This document shows, in pieces, positions 25,546 through 35,191 of a DNA stretch of 59,312 nt (positions within the stretch are counted from its first letter, which is position 1; each line of letters opens with the position of its first letter). Both the position numbers and the translations under genes were made by a program. This stretch comes from Methylococcaceae bacterium (GTDB taxonomy: Bacteria > Pseudomonadota > Gammaproteobacteria > Methylococcales > Methylomonadaceae). Under the pieces are notes generated by a model. It saw only the letters and a program-made list of their open reading frames with translations, was not told the DNA's origin and did no database searches. Where the stretch lies: assembly GCA_005772825.1 (NCBI GenBank), contig SXIP01000138.1, positions 1 through 59,312 of the forward strand. Reading direction: 5' to 3'.

Positions 25546-28257
25546 ATGGGTATTAACAATAAACAATATTTAGCATTAATTATTGGCGTAATTATTGTCG
25601 CGTGTGTATGGGTAGCGCAATTTTTCAGTGTCTTTCAATTGCTTAACGGTTCTTCATATGACTATTTAATGCGTAATTACACGAGTACCGGCGCTTCAAA
25701 GCGGTTGATAGTCGTTGATAGCGATAAAAGCTATATCGAGCGCGGCGATGACGTGTGGTTGCCTGTACTAAAAAATCTGCTGGCTCAAGATGTTAAACAG
25801 GTGGTGTTCGGCTTTTTGCCGGAACATGCGTCAGCCGATTTTTATCAAATTGCCGCAGATTCGGGCAAGGTTGTTTTTGGCCGGCAAATTTTAAATACCG
25901 ATCCCTATTCGCCGATACAATTACAACCACTGCCTGAGACCGCGCGGAATAAAAACATTACTGTGGGCTTAATGACATCTGCACCCAGTCAAGGCGGCAT
26001 TTATCGTACACAATACCGCAATGTTAGCATTGACGGGCAGTTGTTTCCGGCGCTTGAATACCTTGCAGCACAACAGGCGCAAGGCAAATCGCCGGTATCG
26101 GCAACATCGGAATACCGCATTAATTTTATCGGCGGGACAGCCAGAATACCTAAAGTCAAATTGGCTCAAGCCCTCTCGGGTAGCCTGGTTAGCGAACTAC
26201 TCGCCGGGCGCACCGTGTTGATAGGGCTTTACGGTCTGGACCCGATAGCGGCTTACTTTACACCGTTATCGACCGCTGCCGGGCAAACTTCAGATTTGCT
26301 TTACCATGCGTTTGCTCTCGATTCATTACTGTCAGAACGCACTATTCAGGTGTTGCCCGGTTGGGCGTTGTTGCTGATTGTTACCGGTATCACGGCGGCG
26401 GCGCTTGTTTTTTGTCAGTATTTGACATTTCAACATTCATTTGTAGTCGCCGCGTTATTGACGCTGTGTTATGTATTAGCCTGCTGGCTGGTATTGCAGG
26501 GTTTGTTTTTGTGGGTGCCTTTGATTGAATTGATACTGGCGCAATGGCTGACCTTTACCCTGGTCTGGCGTTATCGTATTGTCCGGGAAAGCCATGTCCT
26601 CGACACGACGCTGTTTAACCTGTCCGTGAATATGCAAGAAAAAGCTTTCCCGGTCAGTTTTTATCATTCCGAAGACCCCTGGGCGAAATTAATTGTCATG
26701 ATTAATCAGTCCTTAAACTTAAATCGCATGATTTTCCTGGAGCGTGTACCCAATAAACACCGCTTGAAAGAAATCAAGGCATATAAATGCAGTATCGATG
26801 ACGTGGTCGATCAGCGGCGCGATTATGAGCGCGTGCCCTACAGTAGGGTAATCCAGGAACATATGCCCCTATTGCAGGGAAAGCCTTATTTAAAACCCTT
26901 GCCGATTGAGGAACAGCAGTATTTGGCCCCGTTGATTTTTGCCGGTGAAGTGTTAGGTTTTTGGGCTTTCACCATCGAGCCCGGCACGGAGCAGCAACGT
27001 CTCGAATATCTTGCCTTAACAACAATATACATGGAGCAAATCAGTGAGATGCTCTATTATCGTCAAGAATGGCAAAAACATGCGGCGTGGGAAAACAATA
27101 AACTCTGGATGTATTTAAGTTTTAATACAGGCGCGAAATCGTATCAGGTGCTCAATGAGTCCGTCGCCTTGCTGGATCGGCGTATCGCCGAATTACAGCA
27201 AATGTTTAATAGCATGAATACGGGCAGCGTCTTGTATGACTTATTCGGGCGGGTATTATTGCTGAACAAGTCGATGGAAAATCTGGCGCGATCGGTGGAT
27301 TTAAAGCTGTATACGATGACAGCGCTGGATTTCATAATAGCGGTGACAGGTTATGAGGCGGTTGACGCCCAAACGATTATGCGGAAAGCCATCCTTAAGC
27401 ATGAAGCAATCTCAGTGCCGATTGCGCATTTTAAAGCCGAGCGCGATTTTATCCTGCATATTCGGCCCTTGAAGATACTGGATCATAAACACCCGTCTCA
27501 AGATTCAGCGCCGATATTTCAATTCACAGGCGTTTTATGTGAGTTGGAAGATGTTACCGAATTAAAGGCAATGTACCGATTGAAAGAACAAATGTTCGAA
27601 CGGTTCAGTTTTCAAATGCGTAATGACTTGGCGACGATGGTTTTTGCCTTGTCGATATTGGAAGACACCACTACGTCGACCGAAGAAAAAGTCCTGGCGC
27701 TCAACAGCATACAAGGAAAAATTGAAGAGACTCTGGACACGCTGAAATCGGTCGATGAACAGATGAACATTCAGATCGAGAACCTTGTAAACAGCCTGGG
27801 CCGTTATCCAATCGACGGGCAACAAAGCATCAAAAAAGCGGTTGCCGCACTTGACGGCTATGCCCGGCTAAGAGCGATCAAACTGCACCTGAAAATGCCG
27901 GGTTTACTGAGTCTGGTATTCGCCTCGCCTGCCGAACTTTATTCAGTATTGCATAAATTATTAACGATGATGATTGACGACAGTTTTGAAGGGGCCGGCG
28001 TATGGATTGAAGTTGAAGAACAAAACGAATGGGTGCATTATCATTTCCGTAACCACGGCATCGGTATCGCGCACAGCAAACTGGAAGAAGTCGGTAAAGA
28101 TAAGGCGTTATTGTCGGCAGACAAGTTGAAAATGGAAGAAGTCGCCCAGTGCGTCAAACGCTGGGACGGACATATTGAATTTTCCAGTCAGGTCGGAATA
28201 GGCTCAACAGTCACATTATCCTTGAAACGTTTTTTAACCAGCAACTATGTAGAATGA
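25546..28257 (+). CDS. CHASE2-domain membrane sensor with GAF/PAS-like domains and degenerate histidine-kinase core
   Basis: This 903-residue protein has an N-terminal helix (8-29), a periplasmic CHASE2-type domain (30-265), and three helices (about 270-350), then a GAF-like domain (380-490), a PAS-like domain (about 545-660) and a kinase-like end. Where the phosphoacceptor His of HisKA would be, the helix reads FSFQMRNDLATM: His is replaced by Gln690. The ATPase-like part keeps traces of the G1 (NHGIGIA) and G2 (GIGSTVTL) boxes but lacks a normal N box. It is probably a pseudokinase that senses an envelope signal and talks to the receiver encoded next, whose start overlaps its stop (ATGA). 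It is the first gene of the CapBC-like cluster. Confidence 0.7.
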   Translation: MGINNKQYLALIIGVIIVACVWVAQFFSVFQLLNGSSYDYLMRNYTSTGASKRLIVVDSDKSYIERGDDVWLPVLKNLLAQDVKQVVFGFLPEHASADFYQIAADSGKVVFGRQILNTDPYSPIQLQPLPETARNKNITVGLMTSAPSQGGIYRTQYRNVSIDGQLFPALEYLAAQQAQGKSPVSATSEYRINFIGGTARIPKVKLAQALSGSLVSELLAGRTVLIGLYGLDPIAAYFTPLSTAAGQTSDLLYHAFALDSLLSERTIQVLPGWALLLIVTGITAAALVFCQYLTFQHSFVVAALLTLCYVLACWLVLQGLFLWVPLIELILAQWLTFTLVWRYRIVRESHVLDTTLFNLSVNMQEKAFPVSFYHSEDPWAKLIVMINQSLNLNRMIFLERVPNKHRLKEIKAYKCSIDDVVDQRRDYERVPYSRVIQEHMPLLQGKPYLKPLPIEEQQYLAPLIFAGEVLGFWAFTIEPGTEQQRLEYLALTTIYMEQISEMLYYRQEWQKHAAWENNKLWMYLSFNTGAKSYQVLNESVALLDRRIAELQQMFNSMNTGSVLYDLFGRVLLLNKSMENLARSVDLKLYTMTALDFIIAVTGYEAVDAQTIMRKAILKHEAISVPIAHFKAERDFILHIRPLKILDHKHPSQDSAPIFQFTGVLCELEDVTELKAMYRLKEQMFERFSFQMRNDLATMVFALSILEDTTTSTEEKVLALNSIQGKIEETLDTLKSVDEQMNIQIENLVNSLGRYPIDGQQSIKKAVAALDGYARLRAIKLHLKMPGLLSLVFASPAELYSVLHKLLTMMIDDSFEGAGVWIEVEEQNEWVHYHFRNHGIGIAHSKLEEVGKDKALLSADKLKMEEVAQCVKRWDGHIEFSSQVGIGSTVTLSLKRFLTSNYVE

Positions 28258-28640
28258 TTGGGACAGATAATCAACAAAGACGGATATTGCTTATTGACGA
28301 TGATATCTTCATGATTCGCTTGCTGACATTGTTTTTAGAGAAATCGGCATACCGGATTATTACCGCCGGCAACGGTAAAGACGGCATGCGTATTCTTGAA
28401 GAACAGCCGATTGACCTGATTGTTCTTGATTTGATGATGCCGGAAATGGACGGCCTGGTGTTTTTACGGTGGCTGCGTCAGGAAGCCAAGGCCACGTTGC
28501 CGACATTGGTTTTGACGAGCATGACCGAGAACGGTATTGAACAACAAGTCCTGGCGACAGGGGCGACCGCTATCCTCTATAAGCCGATTAAGCCTGCTGC
28601 TTTAGTCGCTAAAATCGAACAATTATTACACGACGCATGA
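28254..28640 (+). CDS. Single-domain response regulator of the CapBC-like cluster
   Basis: This 128-residue CheY-like receiver has the acidic cluster ILLIDDDIFM, phosphorylation site IVLDLMMPEMDG, and switch/Lys residues in VLTSMT and LYKPIKP. It has no output domain. Its start overlaps the sensor stop by 4 bases and its own stop is one base before the GTG start of the CapC-like gene, so all are one transcript. It probably relays the sensor's state by binding a partner, such as the export machinery. Confidence 0.92.
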   Translation: MIGTDNQQRRILLIDDDIFMIRLLTLFLEKSAYRIITAGNGKDGMRILEEQPIDLIVLDLMMPEMDGLVFLRWLRQEAKATLPTLVLTSMTENGIEQQVLATGATAILYKPIKPAALVAKIEQLLHDA

Positions 28641-28641
28641 C

Positions 28642-31600
28642 GTGGATTTATTTCCCCTAGCTATTTTTCCGCAAGGCAGTTTATCCGATTCCATCATCCC
28701 GGTGGTTTGGGTGGGCATGTCGGTGGTGTGTTTTTTTAACCTGCGCTTGGGTTGGGTATTGTCCGGCCTGGTTGTCCCCGGTTATCTGGTGCCGTTGATA
28801 TTGATAAAACCCTGGGCGGCCGGGGTGATTCTGATCGAAGGTTTTCTAACCTATTTTCTGGTCTGGTTTTTATCCGAATATTTATCGCGCCGGGCGCAGT
28901 GGTGTAATTTTTTTGGCCGTGACCGTTTTTTTGCGTTGGTGTTGTGCAGTATCGTCGTGCGCTTGGTCTTTGACGGCTGGCTGCTGCCGGAATTCGGCGC
29001 CTGGGCGACCGCCTATTGGCGCATTGCTTTCGATTACCGCAATAACCTGCACAGTTTCGGCCTCATCATTGTCTCGTTGATTGCCAACCAATTCTGGAAG
29101 ACGGGCTGGGTCAAAGGCTTGATACCGTTAATTGTCACGTTGACCGTGACCTTGCTGATCGTGCGTTTGGGCCTTATGACGCTGACCAATTTCAACCTGA
29201 GCAGTATCAGCTATTTATACGAGGAAATGGCCACCTCGATTCTGGCGTCCCCTAAAGCCTATATCATCCTGGTGCTAACCTCGTTTTTGGCGTCGCGCAT
29301 GAATTTGTATTACGGCTGGGATTTTAACGGTATCCTGATTCCGTCACTGCTGGCCTTGCAATGGTATCAGCCGGTAAAAATAGCCGCGACGGTAGTGGAA
29401 TCCTGCCTTATTTTAGGATTGGCGACATTGCTGCTGAAAACGCCGTTTTTAAGCAAAATGACGATAGAAGGCGCGCGAAAATTGCTGTTATTTTTTAATG
29501 TCAGTTTTGCTTACAAAATTCTGTTGGGTTATGTCATCGTGATGTGGCTTCCCACATTAAAGGTCACTGACTATTTTGGTTTTGGTTATTTGTTGTCCAC
29601 ATTGATGGCTGTCAAAATCCATGACAAAGCGATTTTCGCCCGATTAACCCGCGCCACGCTGCAAACTTCATTAACCGCCGTCATCGTCGCCAATCTGCTG
29701 GGTTTTGGTCTGACGCTGGTGCCGGTTTCCAAGCTCTTCAGCGAATCGGAAGTGGCGCTTAAGCCGGGTGCGCTATCGAGGCCCAATGCTGCAGAACAAG
29801 AGGATTTAGAATCCCTTTTGCGCCAGGAACAGATGGAACTCTACCAAACTAAATTAACCGATCAATTCGTTCCGCTTTTACCCGCCGAAATTGACCTGTT
29901 TACTCGCGCCTTGGTACAGATTCAGGATTATTTAAACACGCGCGATGAACAAAAGTTACAAGACGCCGCCGCTTATTTGGAAAAGGTCAATTATCGACTG
30001 GAGCTGGTCAATAACAAGCGATATATATACCTGCACGAGCAACTGCCGTTGCGCGGTTGGGGTGTTTATGTCTTTGATACCGAGGCTCCGTTCGGAGCTT
30101 GCATTGGAAATTCCGGAGCCATTGGATGAGCCGGGCGTTTTTGATGCCGGGGTGGGTTTGTTCAACAGCTTCGCGACGCGCAGTTTAGCCATTTCGGGCA
30201 GCGGTCATAAAGAAAGCTACATGGAGTCATCCAGGGACGTGTTAAAAAACCAGCATACATTTTTTCAGGTATTCCATCGCGTCATTAATCGGCATAACTG
30301 TTTACAACTTCGCCTGTTTACAGCTGAAATGGCGCGGCAACTGACAGGAATTCGCCGTGAAGGAGACGCCCTGGCTATCAACAACCTGACGTCCGGCTTA
30401 TGGATTAAAGAGCATTTGCCCGAAGGACTGGATTTGTCCCAATTAAAACAAGTGTTAAACCATTACGAAATCAATTGGACGGAGCCACCGTTTCCTAATC
30501 TGCAAAGGGAGTCCTCTCGCTATGGCTTTGCCGAATTAATTCTGACCCAGCAAGATTTACGGAAAGTATTGTTCAGCCCGTTGCTGTTGACTTCAAAATT
30601 GACGGTGCAGACCATTGCGCAGACCTTAAGTATTGAAGGTTATTTACAGGAATGGCTTTTAAACCGTAAGCAATCCATTGCGCCTAAGGGCAGTCGGCTT
30701 TATCAGCCGCCAAAGCAAGAGCAACTGTTGTTTTTCGACGAACAGGTACTGACGCCTTTACTGAACGTGATTCGCCGCGCCACCCTCGACTCGTCCGGTA
30801 TATCCGGCGATAGCGAAGAGTTGCTAAGGATTGTGCAGGCCGCCGATATTGTCGGCTATCAGTTAGTCAAATATCGCGACGAACTGACCCGTAGGGAGTA
30901 TCTGGTGCTTGCCGAAAAGGACGACAAACCGCTTAAGTATTGGGGCATTTACGTGTTCAGGTTGGGAGAAGGACGACCTTATGTGGTGCAGGTGCCCCGT
31001 CCCTTATTTGAAGTCAACAGCTTTGAATATGGCGTCGCCTTGTTTGAACGCTTGCAAGCCCGGGCTTTAATGATAGGAACCACGCATCCTCAGGCCAATT
31101 TTGACGGCAGCGCCGACTTGATTAATCCCAATAATAAATTCAGTCTCTTTAACTTAGTCAGTCAAGCGTTATTACGCGAAGCACACGATGCCGAATTGAT
31201 GCTGGTCAATACCCGTGCTTTTGCCTATAAGGCGGATAAGCCCGCTTCGGAAGCGGACGTAATTTTTTCTTCGTCAGAGGGCGTGGTTTCGCGCGGGCAA
31301 TTGGGACGATTGCCGCAGGAATTGCTGACCAAGCTCGAAAATGACGGCATGTCGGTGCAGTTAATCGACGGTTCCGAGCAAACCAGCGGCTATGAAGTCG
31401 GCAGCACCGCACAAGCCTCCTATCTGGCGGCTACGGCAAATAAAAGCTTTGCGATTTTATGGTTGTCGCCATCGGTCAGGTCGGCCTTCAGGCAACAGAG
31501 CGAGAATCTGTTGCAAGCCGCGCAGTTCAACGCCTTTACTATTCCCAGCGTAGAACAGGATTTAGGCGTCTATCTGCAACAGCATCGGGCATTCCGCTCC

Positions 31601-31909
31601 AAGGTTGGTTTGGATGATCATTTTCGCACCTTGCTGACGCACTATATAGCCGAGCAGGATGTGTTGCGTTTGCAGCAGGTGGTGGACAGTGCCGCCGATA
31701 ACCGCTACTCATTGCTGCGGCTGATTGACCGTAACAGTAAACAGGCGCTGCTGCTAATCCATGATGCAGCCGGTATTCCGCTGGCGGTGGCTAATCTTAC
31801 CGCGAAAAATCAGGCCACCCGTGAGGTCGACTTGACCGTGCCGTTGCCAAAACAAGCCATCGATTTCATTAATCAACGCAAGGCCTGGTGGTACAGGCGG
31901 GCGGGTTGA
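28642..31909 (+). pseudogene. Tandem CapC/PgsC-like membrane protein fused to two inactive amidohydrolase-like domains; one frameshift
   Basis: Starts at a GTG directly after the receiver gene. CapC copy 1 (about 10-180) has GLVVPGYL, GRDRFFALVL and SLIANQFWKTG, a close match to Bacillus CapC/PgsC, the membrane partner of poly-gamma-glutamate synthesis. CapC copy 2 (about 190-365) has ILIPSLLALQWYQP and DYFGFGYLLS. Two related domains of about 280 residues follow (WGVYVF and WGIYVF mark the same place in each), resembling the hydrolase encoded downstream but without its catalytic residues. The frame breaks near 30091: dropping one T from CCGTTCGG joins FDTEAPSELALEIPEP and gives a single protein of about 1088 residues. 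The shift may be a sequence error, programmed, or a real lesion. Without it the gene ends at 30129. Confidence 0.8.
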
Positions 31910-34386
31910 TGCGGCGATACCGGCGGATTGTTTGGCTGTTGCTTGTGCTTGGGACCGGTTTATGGCTGTCCTTGCCTGTTTTTTTTGCACATGTACAGCA
32001 ATGGCTTAAGCATTTGCAAACCGATGACTGGAATACCTTATCGGCAACCGTGCGCAATAGTTTGAGCTATCCTGTTACAGATCGGCAATGGCTGAGCTTT
32101 GCGATTCCGGAAGGCAGCCAACAACTGCGCATCATCACGAATGCCCATATTCAGCCGTCGCAGGCCCTGACCCCAAACCCCGACTGGACTTATGCGCTGC
32201 GTTACGAATTGCTTGACCATAACGGTGTCGTGTTGACCAACGGCCTGTATCGCCACCATAGCACGTTAACCGCTTACAAGGATCAGAGCGGCAAACTTGT
32301 TTACAATAATTATTATGCCAATCGGAATATACTGCCTTTAGACGGTCGCTTGATATTGCTGGGGATGCAACCCGTCAAGGCGGCGCGTTTTTTGCGCGTT
32401 CGCTTGGAAGCCGGGGACGGTGTTATTAAAGAGGCGGCGTTGCGCGTCTATATCCCCACTAAAATATCCGAACATCAACTGGCCAATGTGTGGCTGCGCA
32501 TGAGTCAGGAGCAAAAGGACAATTTGGCTGGAAACAGCATTTATCCCGCTTCGTTACTGTCGGATGAAGAAAAGGCCAATCTTTTGAAGCATCAATGGCA
32601 AGCTGTCGGGCCTCAAGGTATTGACGGCAAAGACTACCAAACCATGACGTTATATACGCGCGATGATAAAGAGATCGGCGCTTTCGGAGATGATAAACCC
32701 CTGTTGGCTGCCGGTTTACAGGCCGATGCCATGCACTACGGCGTCATTGCACTGCCTGAAGGGGGAGGGCGGTTAAGTCTGGCTTTTAAGGCATTGGACG
32801 GCTCGGCATTAACTAGCGCCGTGGCTGCCGACCTGCAATGGTTTGGCCGCGGCTCAGACCGGCGCTGGCGGCACAACGCCGTTTGGACGGCAAGCTCAAT
32901 CCGTCTGGATTACCGTCTGGACGGCGGCCTGCTGGTGATTAAACCGACATCGCCGATTATCATTAATGCCTATCTAAGCACGGCTACAGAAGCCGAGCGC
33001 GATATTAGCGATGCTTCGACAGCGATTAAAACCTATCTTGCGGACGCCGGCGTTGACTATAACATTGTCCATTACCAACAGCAGCCCACCGCATTGCGCG
33101 TCGATGTGCGCAGGCTTCTGATTGCCGGGGCAACGCCGTTACCGCAAAGCCTTCACTACCAATGCTTAAACGCCCGGCAGCAAGTCGTTGCCGATGGCGA
33201 ATTAAGCGCGTTGGCGCAAGCGTCGCTGTTTGATCGCGTCGGCGCTATCATCGAGCCGCAAAACATCAGCGATCCGGTCAGTTATTATTTTAACTTACCT
33301 GCCGGGGTTACCGGATTTCGCCTGCTGGCCAATACGCCCGATTTTCTGGTTAACGCTTATAATCAACCGGTTGGTTTTACAAAACGGCAGAAGGTGCCGG
33401 AAGATGCCTATATCGCCACTGACACGCAAGACGCACGATTGACGTGGTTTCCTTTGCGGGCGCAAAATGATGACAGCCTGGCAAGACAATTGCGAGTACA
33501 GTGGCTAAACGGGCAATACCGTCCGCCTGAAGACGATCCTGACGTGTTGGCGGGGCGGTATGTCTGGCGGGATTATATTCCACAGGGTGAGACGGCGGCG
33601 CGTTACCTGTTGACCGAATACAGCGGCGATGCGCCGCGTACCGATGCGTTGGCGAGTGTGTATTGCGCTTTGCCCGTCAACCAGGATCTCTCCGTGTCGC
33701 TTGCGGCATTAACCGGATTACGCAGCGTGTCGCCGGAACTCATTTATTTGCGTGACGATGGCGGCCCGTTTAGTGCCGAACTGTGGATGCACCGGCACAA
33801 GGTGCTGGCTTTGAACTTAATGGGGCGGCAAGGAATTATACGTTTGCCTGAAACGGCTTTGGGTTATCGGTCGCTACGCTTGAACACGGATAGCGGAGGG
33901 CGTTGGTTGATGAATTATCAGGCCCAATGTCATGGACAGCGTTACTTGAAACGGCGCGTGTTTGCCCTGAATGCCGGGGCCGGTCTGGATTTTGTTGTAC
34001 AGCACGGCGCTATTGATGAAGTATTGTCGGCGCGCTGGTATTCTCCGCTTAATACCGTCGAGCGCTCGCAAATTCAAGTGGACATAGACGCGATGACAAC
34101 CGTCCCGCCTGCGGTCGTGTCGACAACCTGGACAAACCGAAAACAGCTATACGACATCCGGCCCTTGCCGAGCAAAGCCATGCCTGTTCTGCACACTCAG
34201 GGACAAGCATTGAGCAATGGCGAACTGTTTGCCATCCCTCTTAACAGTGATTTGCCTGCCGGTGACTACCGTATACACATTGCTCTGGCTAAAGGGTCGC
34301 CGGGCTATGTCATGTTATCGCAGACCTTGCCGGGCGTACACGATCAACGCCGTTTTTATCTGGAGAGTGGGCTTGAAATACAATAA
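31909..34386 (+). CDS. Membrane-anchored periplasmic beta-rich protein of the CapBC-like cluster
   Basis: Start at 31909, where ATG overlaps the upstream TGA; an in-frame ATG 21 bases earlier lies inside the previous gene. The 825-residue product has one N-terminal helix (IVWLLLVLGTGLWLSLPVFF) and is otherwise periplasmic. It is rich in predicted beta strands and repeats a module with the pattern FxxPxGxxxLRL: SFAIPEGSQQLRI (about 65) and YFNLPAGVTGFRLL (about 464). The same pattern occurs in the 1102-residue and outer-membrane proteins of this cluster, hinting at a shared beta sandwich. I do not recognise a named family. A role in carrying or guiding the polymer through the periplasm is an inference. 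Confidence 0.65.
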   Translation: MRRYRRIVWLLLVLGTGLWLSLPVFFAHVQQWLKHLQTDDWNTLSATVRNSLSYPVTDRQWLSFAIPEGSQQLRIITNAHIQPSQALTPNPDWTYALRYELLDHNGVVLTNGLYRHHSTLTAYKDQSGKLVYNNYYANRNILPLDGRLILLGMQPVKAARFLRVRLEAGDGVIKEAALRVYIPTKISEHQLANVWLRMSQEQKDNLAGNSIYPASLLSDEEKANLLKHQWQAVGPQGIDGKDYQTMTLYTRDDKEIGAFGDDKPLLAAGLQADAMHYGVIALPEGGGRLSLAFKALDGSALTSAVAADLQWFGRGSDRRWRHNAVWTASSIRLDYRLDGGLLVIKPTSPIIINAYLSTATEAERDISDASTAIKTYLADAGVDYNIVHYQQQPTALRVDVRRLLIAGATPLPQSLHYQCLNARQQVVADGELSALAQASLFDRVGAIIEPQNISDPVSYYFNLPAGVTGFRLLANTPDFLVNAYNQPVGFTKRQKVPEDAYIATDTQDARLTWFPLRAQNDDSLARQLRVQWLNGQYRPPEDDPDVLAGRYVWRDYIPQGETAARYLLTEYSGDAPRTDALASVYCALPVNQDLSVSLAALTGLRSVSPELIYLRDDGGPFSAELWMHRHKVLALNLMGRQGIIRLPETALGYRSLRLNTDSGGRWLMNYQAQCHGQRYLKRRVFALNAGAGLDFVVQHGAIDEVLSARWYSPLNTVERSQIQVDIDAMTTVPPAVVSTTWTNRKQLYDIRPLPSKAMPVLHTQGQALSNGELFAIPLNSDLPAGDYRIHIALAKGSPGYVMLSQTLPGVHDQRRFYLESGLEIQ

Positions 34387-35191
34387 ATGGTGTTTTTTAC
34401 CGGTGATATGGATGATAGGGTCGGTACAGGCTAATGATTTGGATACCGGACTGAAACGTGCGTCCGGCAAAGCGCTTGTCCATACAGCGACAGCGGACGA
34501 ATTACAAGCGTTTGAAGACGCGCTGGAGACTGTCTTCAAGGGCGTCGGTACCGCCGATTGGCAGCGCTTGGGGATGCAGGCGTCCAGCCTTCAGGATTTC
34601 ACCATCCTGCAAGAACTGCCGACCGCAAAACAAGGGCGCGGTTTTTTTGCCGTCAATTCGCGTGCGTCTCACAACCGGTTATTACAGGCTCCTCATGCCG
34701 ATTCGGATTTGTACACAGGCAAGATTGCCAGTCGTTTGTTTTTGGAAGGCGGGTTCAAAGCTGCGCAATGGAACACAGTCAAGCGTGACATCAGCGATAT
34801 GGCGCATACTCCCAATACTTATTGGCAAGCCTTTACACAGGCTTTCGCCAGACAGTATCCCGACGGCAAAATTATCCAGTTGCACGGTTTTGAGCAAGAC
34901 CGGCGCAAAACCAATGCAGGCGAAGCCAGCGACATGATTTTGAGCGCCGGGCATAATTTGCCGCCGTTGTGGCTGCAACAAACCGCTGCTTGCTTAAAAC
35001 AGCGCTTTCCCGCACGCGTGAGCTTGTATCAGTTGGATGTCAAAGAATTGGGCGGCACCACCAATGTACAAGGACAATTGTTGCGTAGCCTCGGACATGA
35101 CGGTTTTCTGCATATTGAAATGAGTAAAAATATGCGTAAAGAATTGCTTGATAATGCCGATGCACGAAAGCTTTTTATGACCTGTTTATGA
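34373..35191 (+). CDS. Exported amidohydrolase-like protein (N-formylglutamate amidohydrolase / poly-glutamate hydrolase fold)
   Basis: TTG at 34373 is preferred: GGAG lies 7 bases before it and a signal peptide follows at once (KYNKWCFLPVIWMIGSVQA). The 272-residue product is thus periplasmic. Likely metal or catalytic residues sit in three motifs: PHADSD (His108, Asp110, Asp112), IIQLHGFE (His171) and GFLHIEMS (His247, Glu249), followed by NMRKEL, as in N-formylglutamate amidohydrolase and phage poly-gamma-glutamate hydrolase relatives. Two inactive copies appear at the end of the CapC-like protein. A plausible role is trimming or releasing a gamma-glutamyl-type polymer, like CapD/PgdS in Gram-positives or AlgL in alginate export. 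It overlaps both neighbouring genes. Confidence 0.6.
   Translation: MKYNKWCFLPVIWMIGSVQANDLDTGLKRASGKALVHTATADELQAFEDALETVFKGVGTADWQRLGMQASSLQDFTILQELPTAKQGRGFFAVNSRASHNRLLQAPHADSDLYTGKIASRLFLEGGFKAAQWNTVKRDISDMAHTPNTYWQAFTQAFARQYPDGKIIQLHGFEQDRRKTNAGEASDMILSAGHNLPPLWLQQTAACLKQRFPARVSLYQLDVKELGGTTNVQGQLLRSLGHDGFLHIEMSKNMRKELLDNADARKLFMTCL

Noticed and set aside
28642-30129. A complete 495-residue CapC-like gene followed by a separate 654-residue gene at 29945
   Set aside because: The first ~49 codons of the second frame do not look like protein, and removing one base near 30091 joins two clearly homologous parts.
34217-34372. Earlier start for the hydrolase gene at 34217
   Set aside because: The extra 52 residues lie in the upstream gene and read as non-protein, whereas a signal peptide with a ribosome site begins at 34373.
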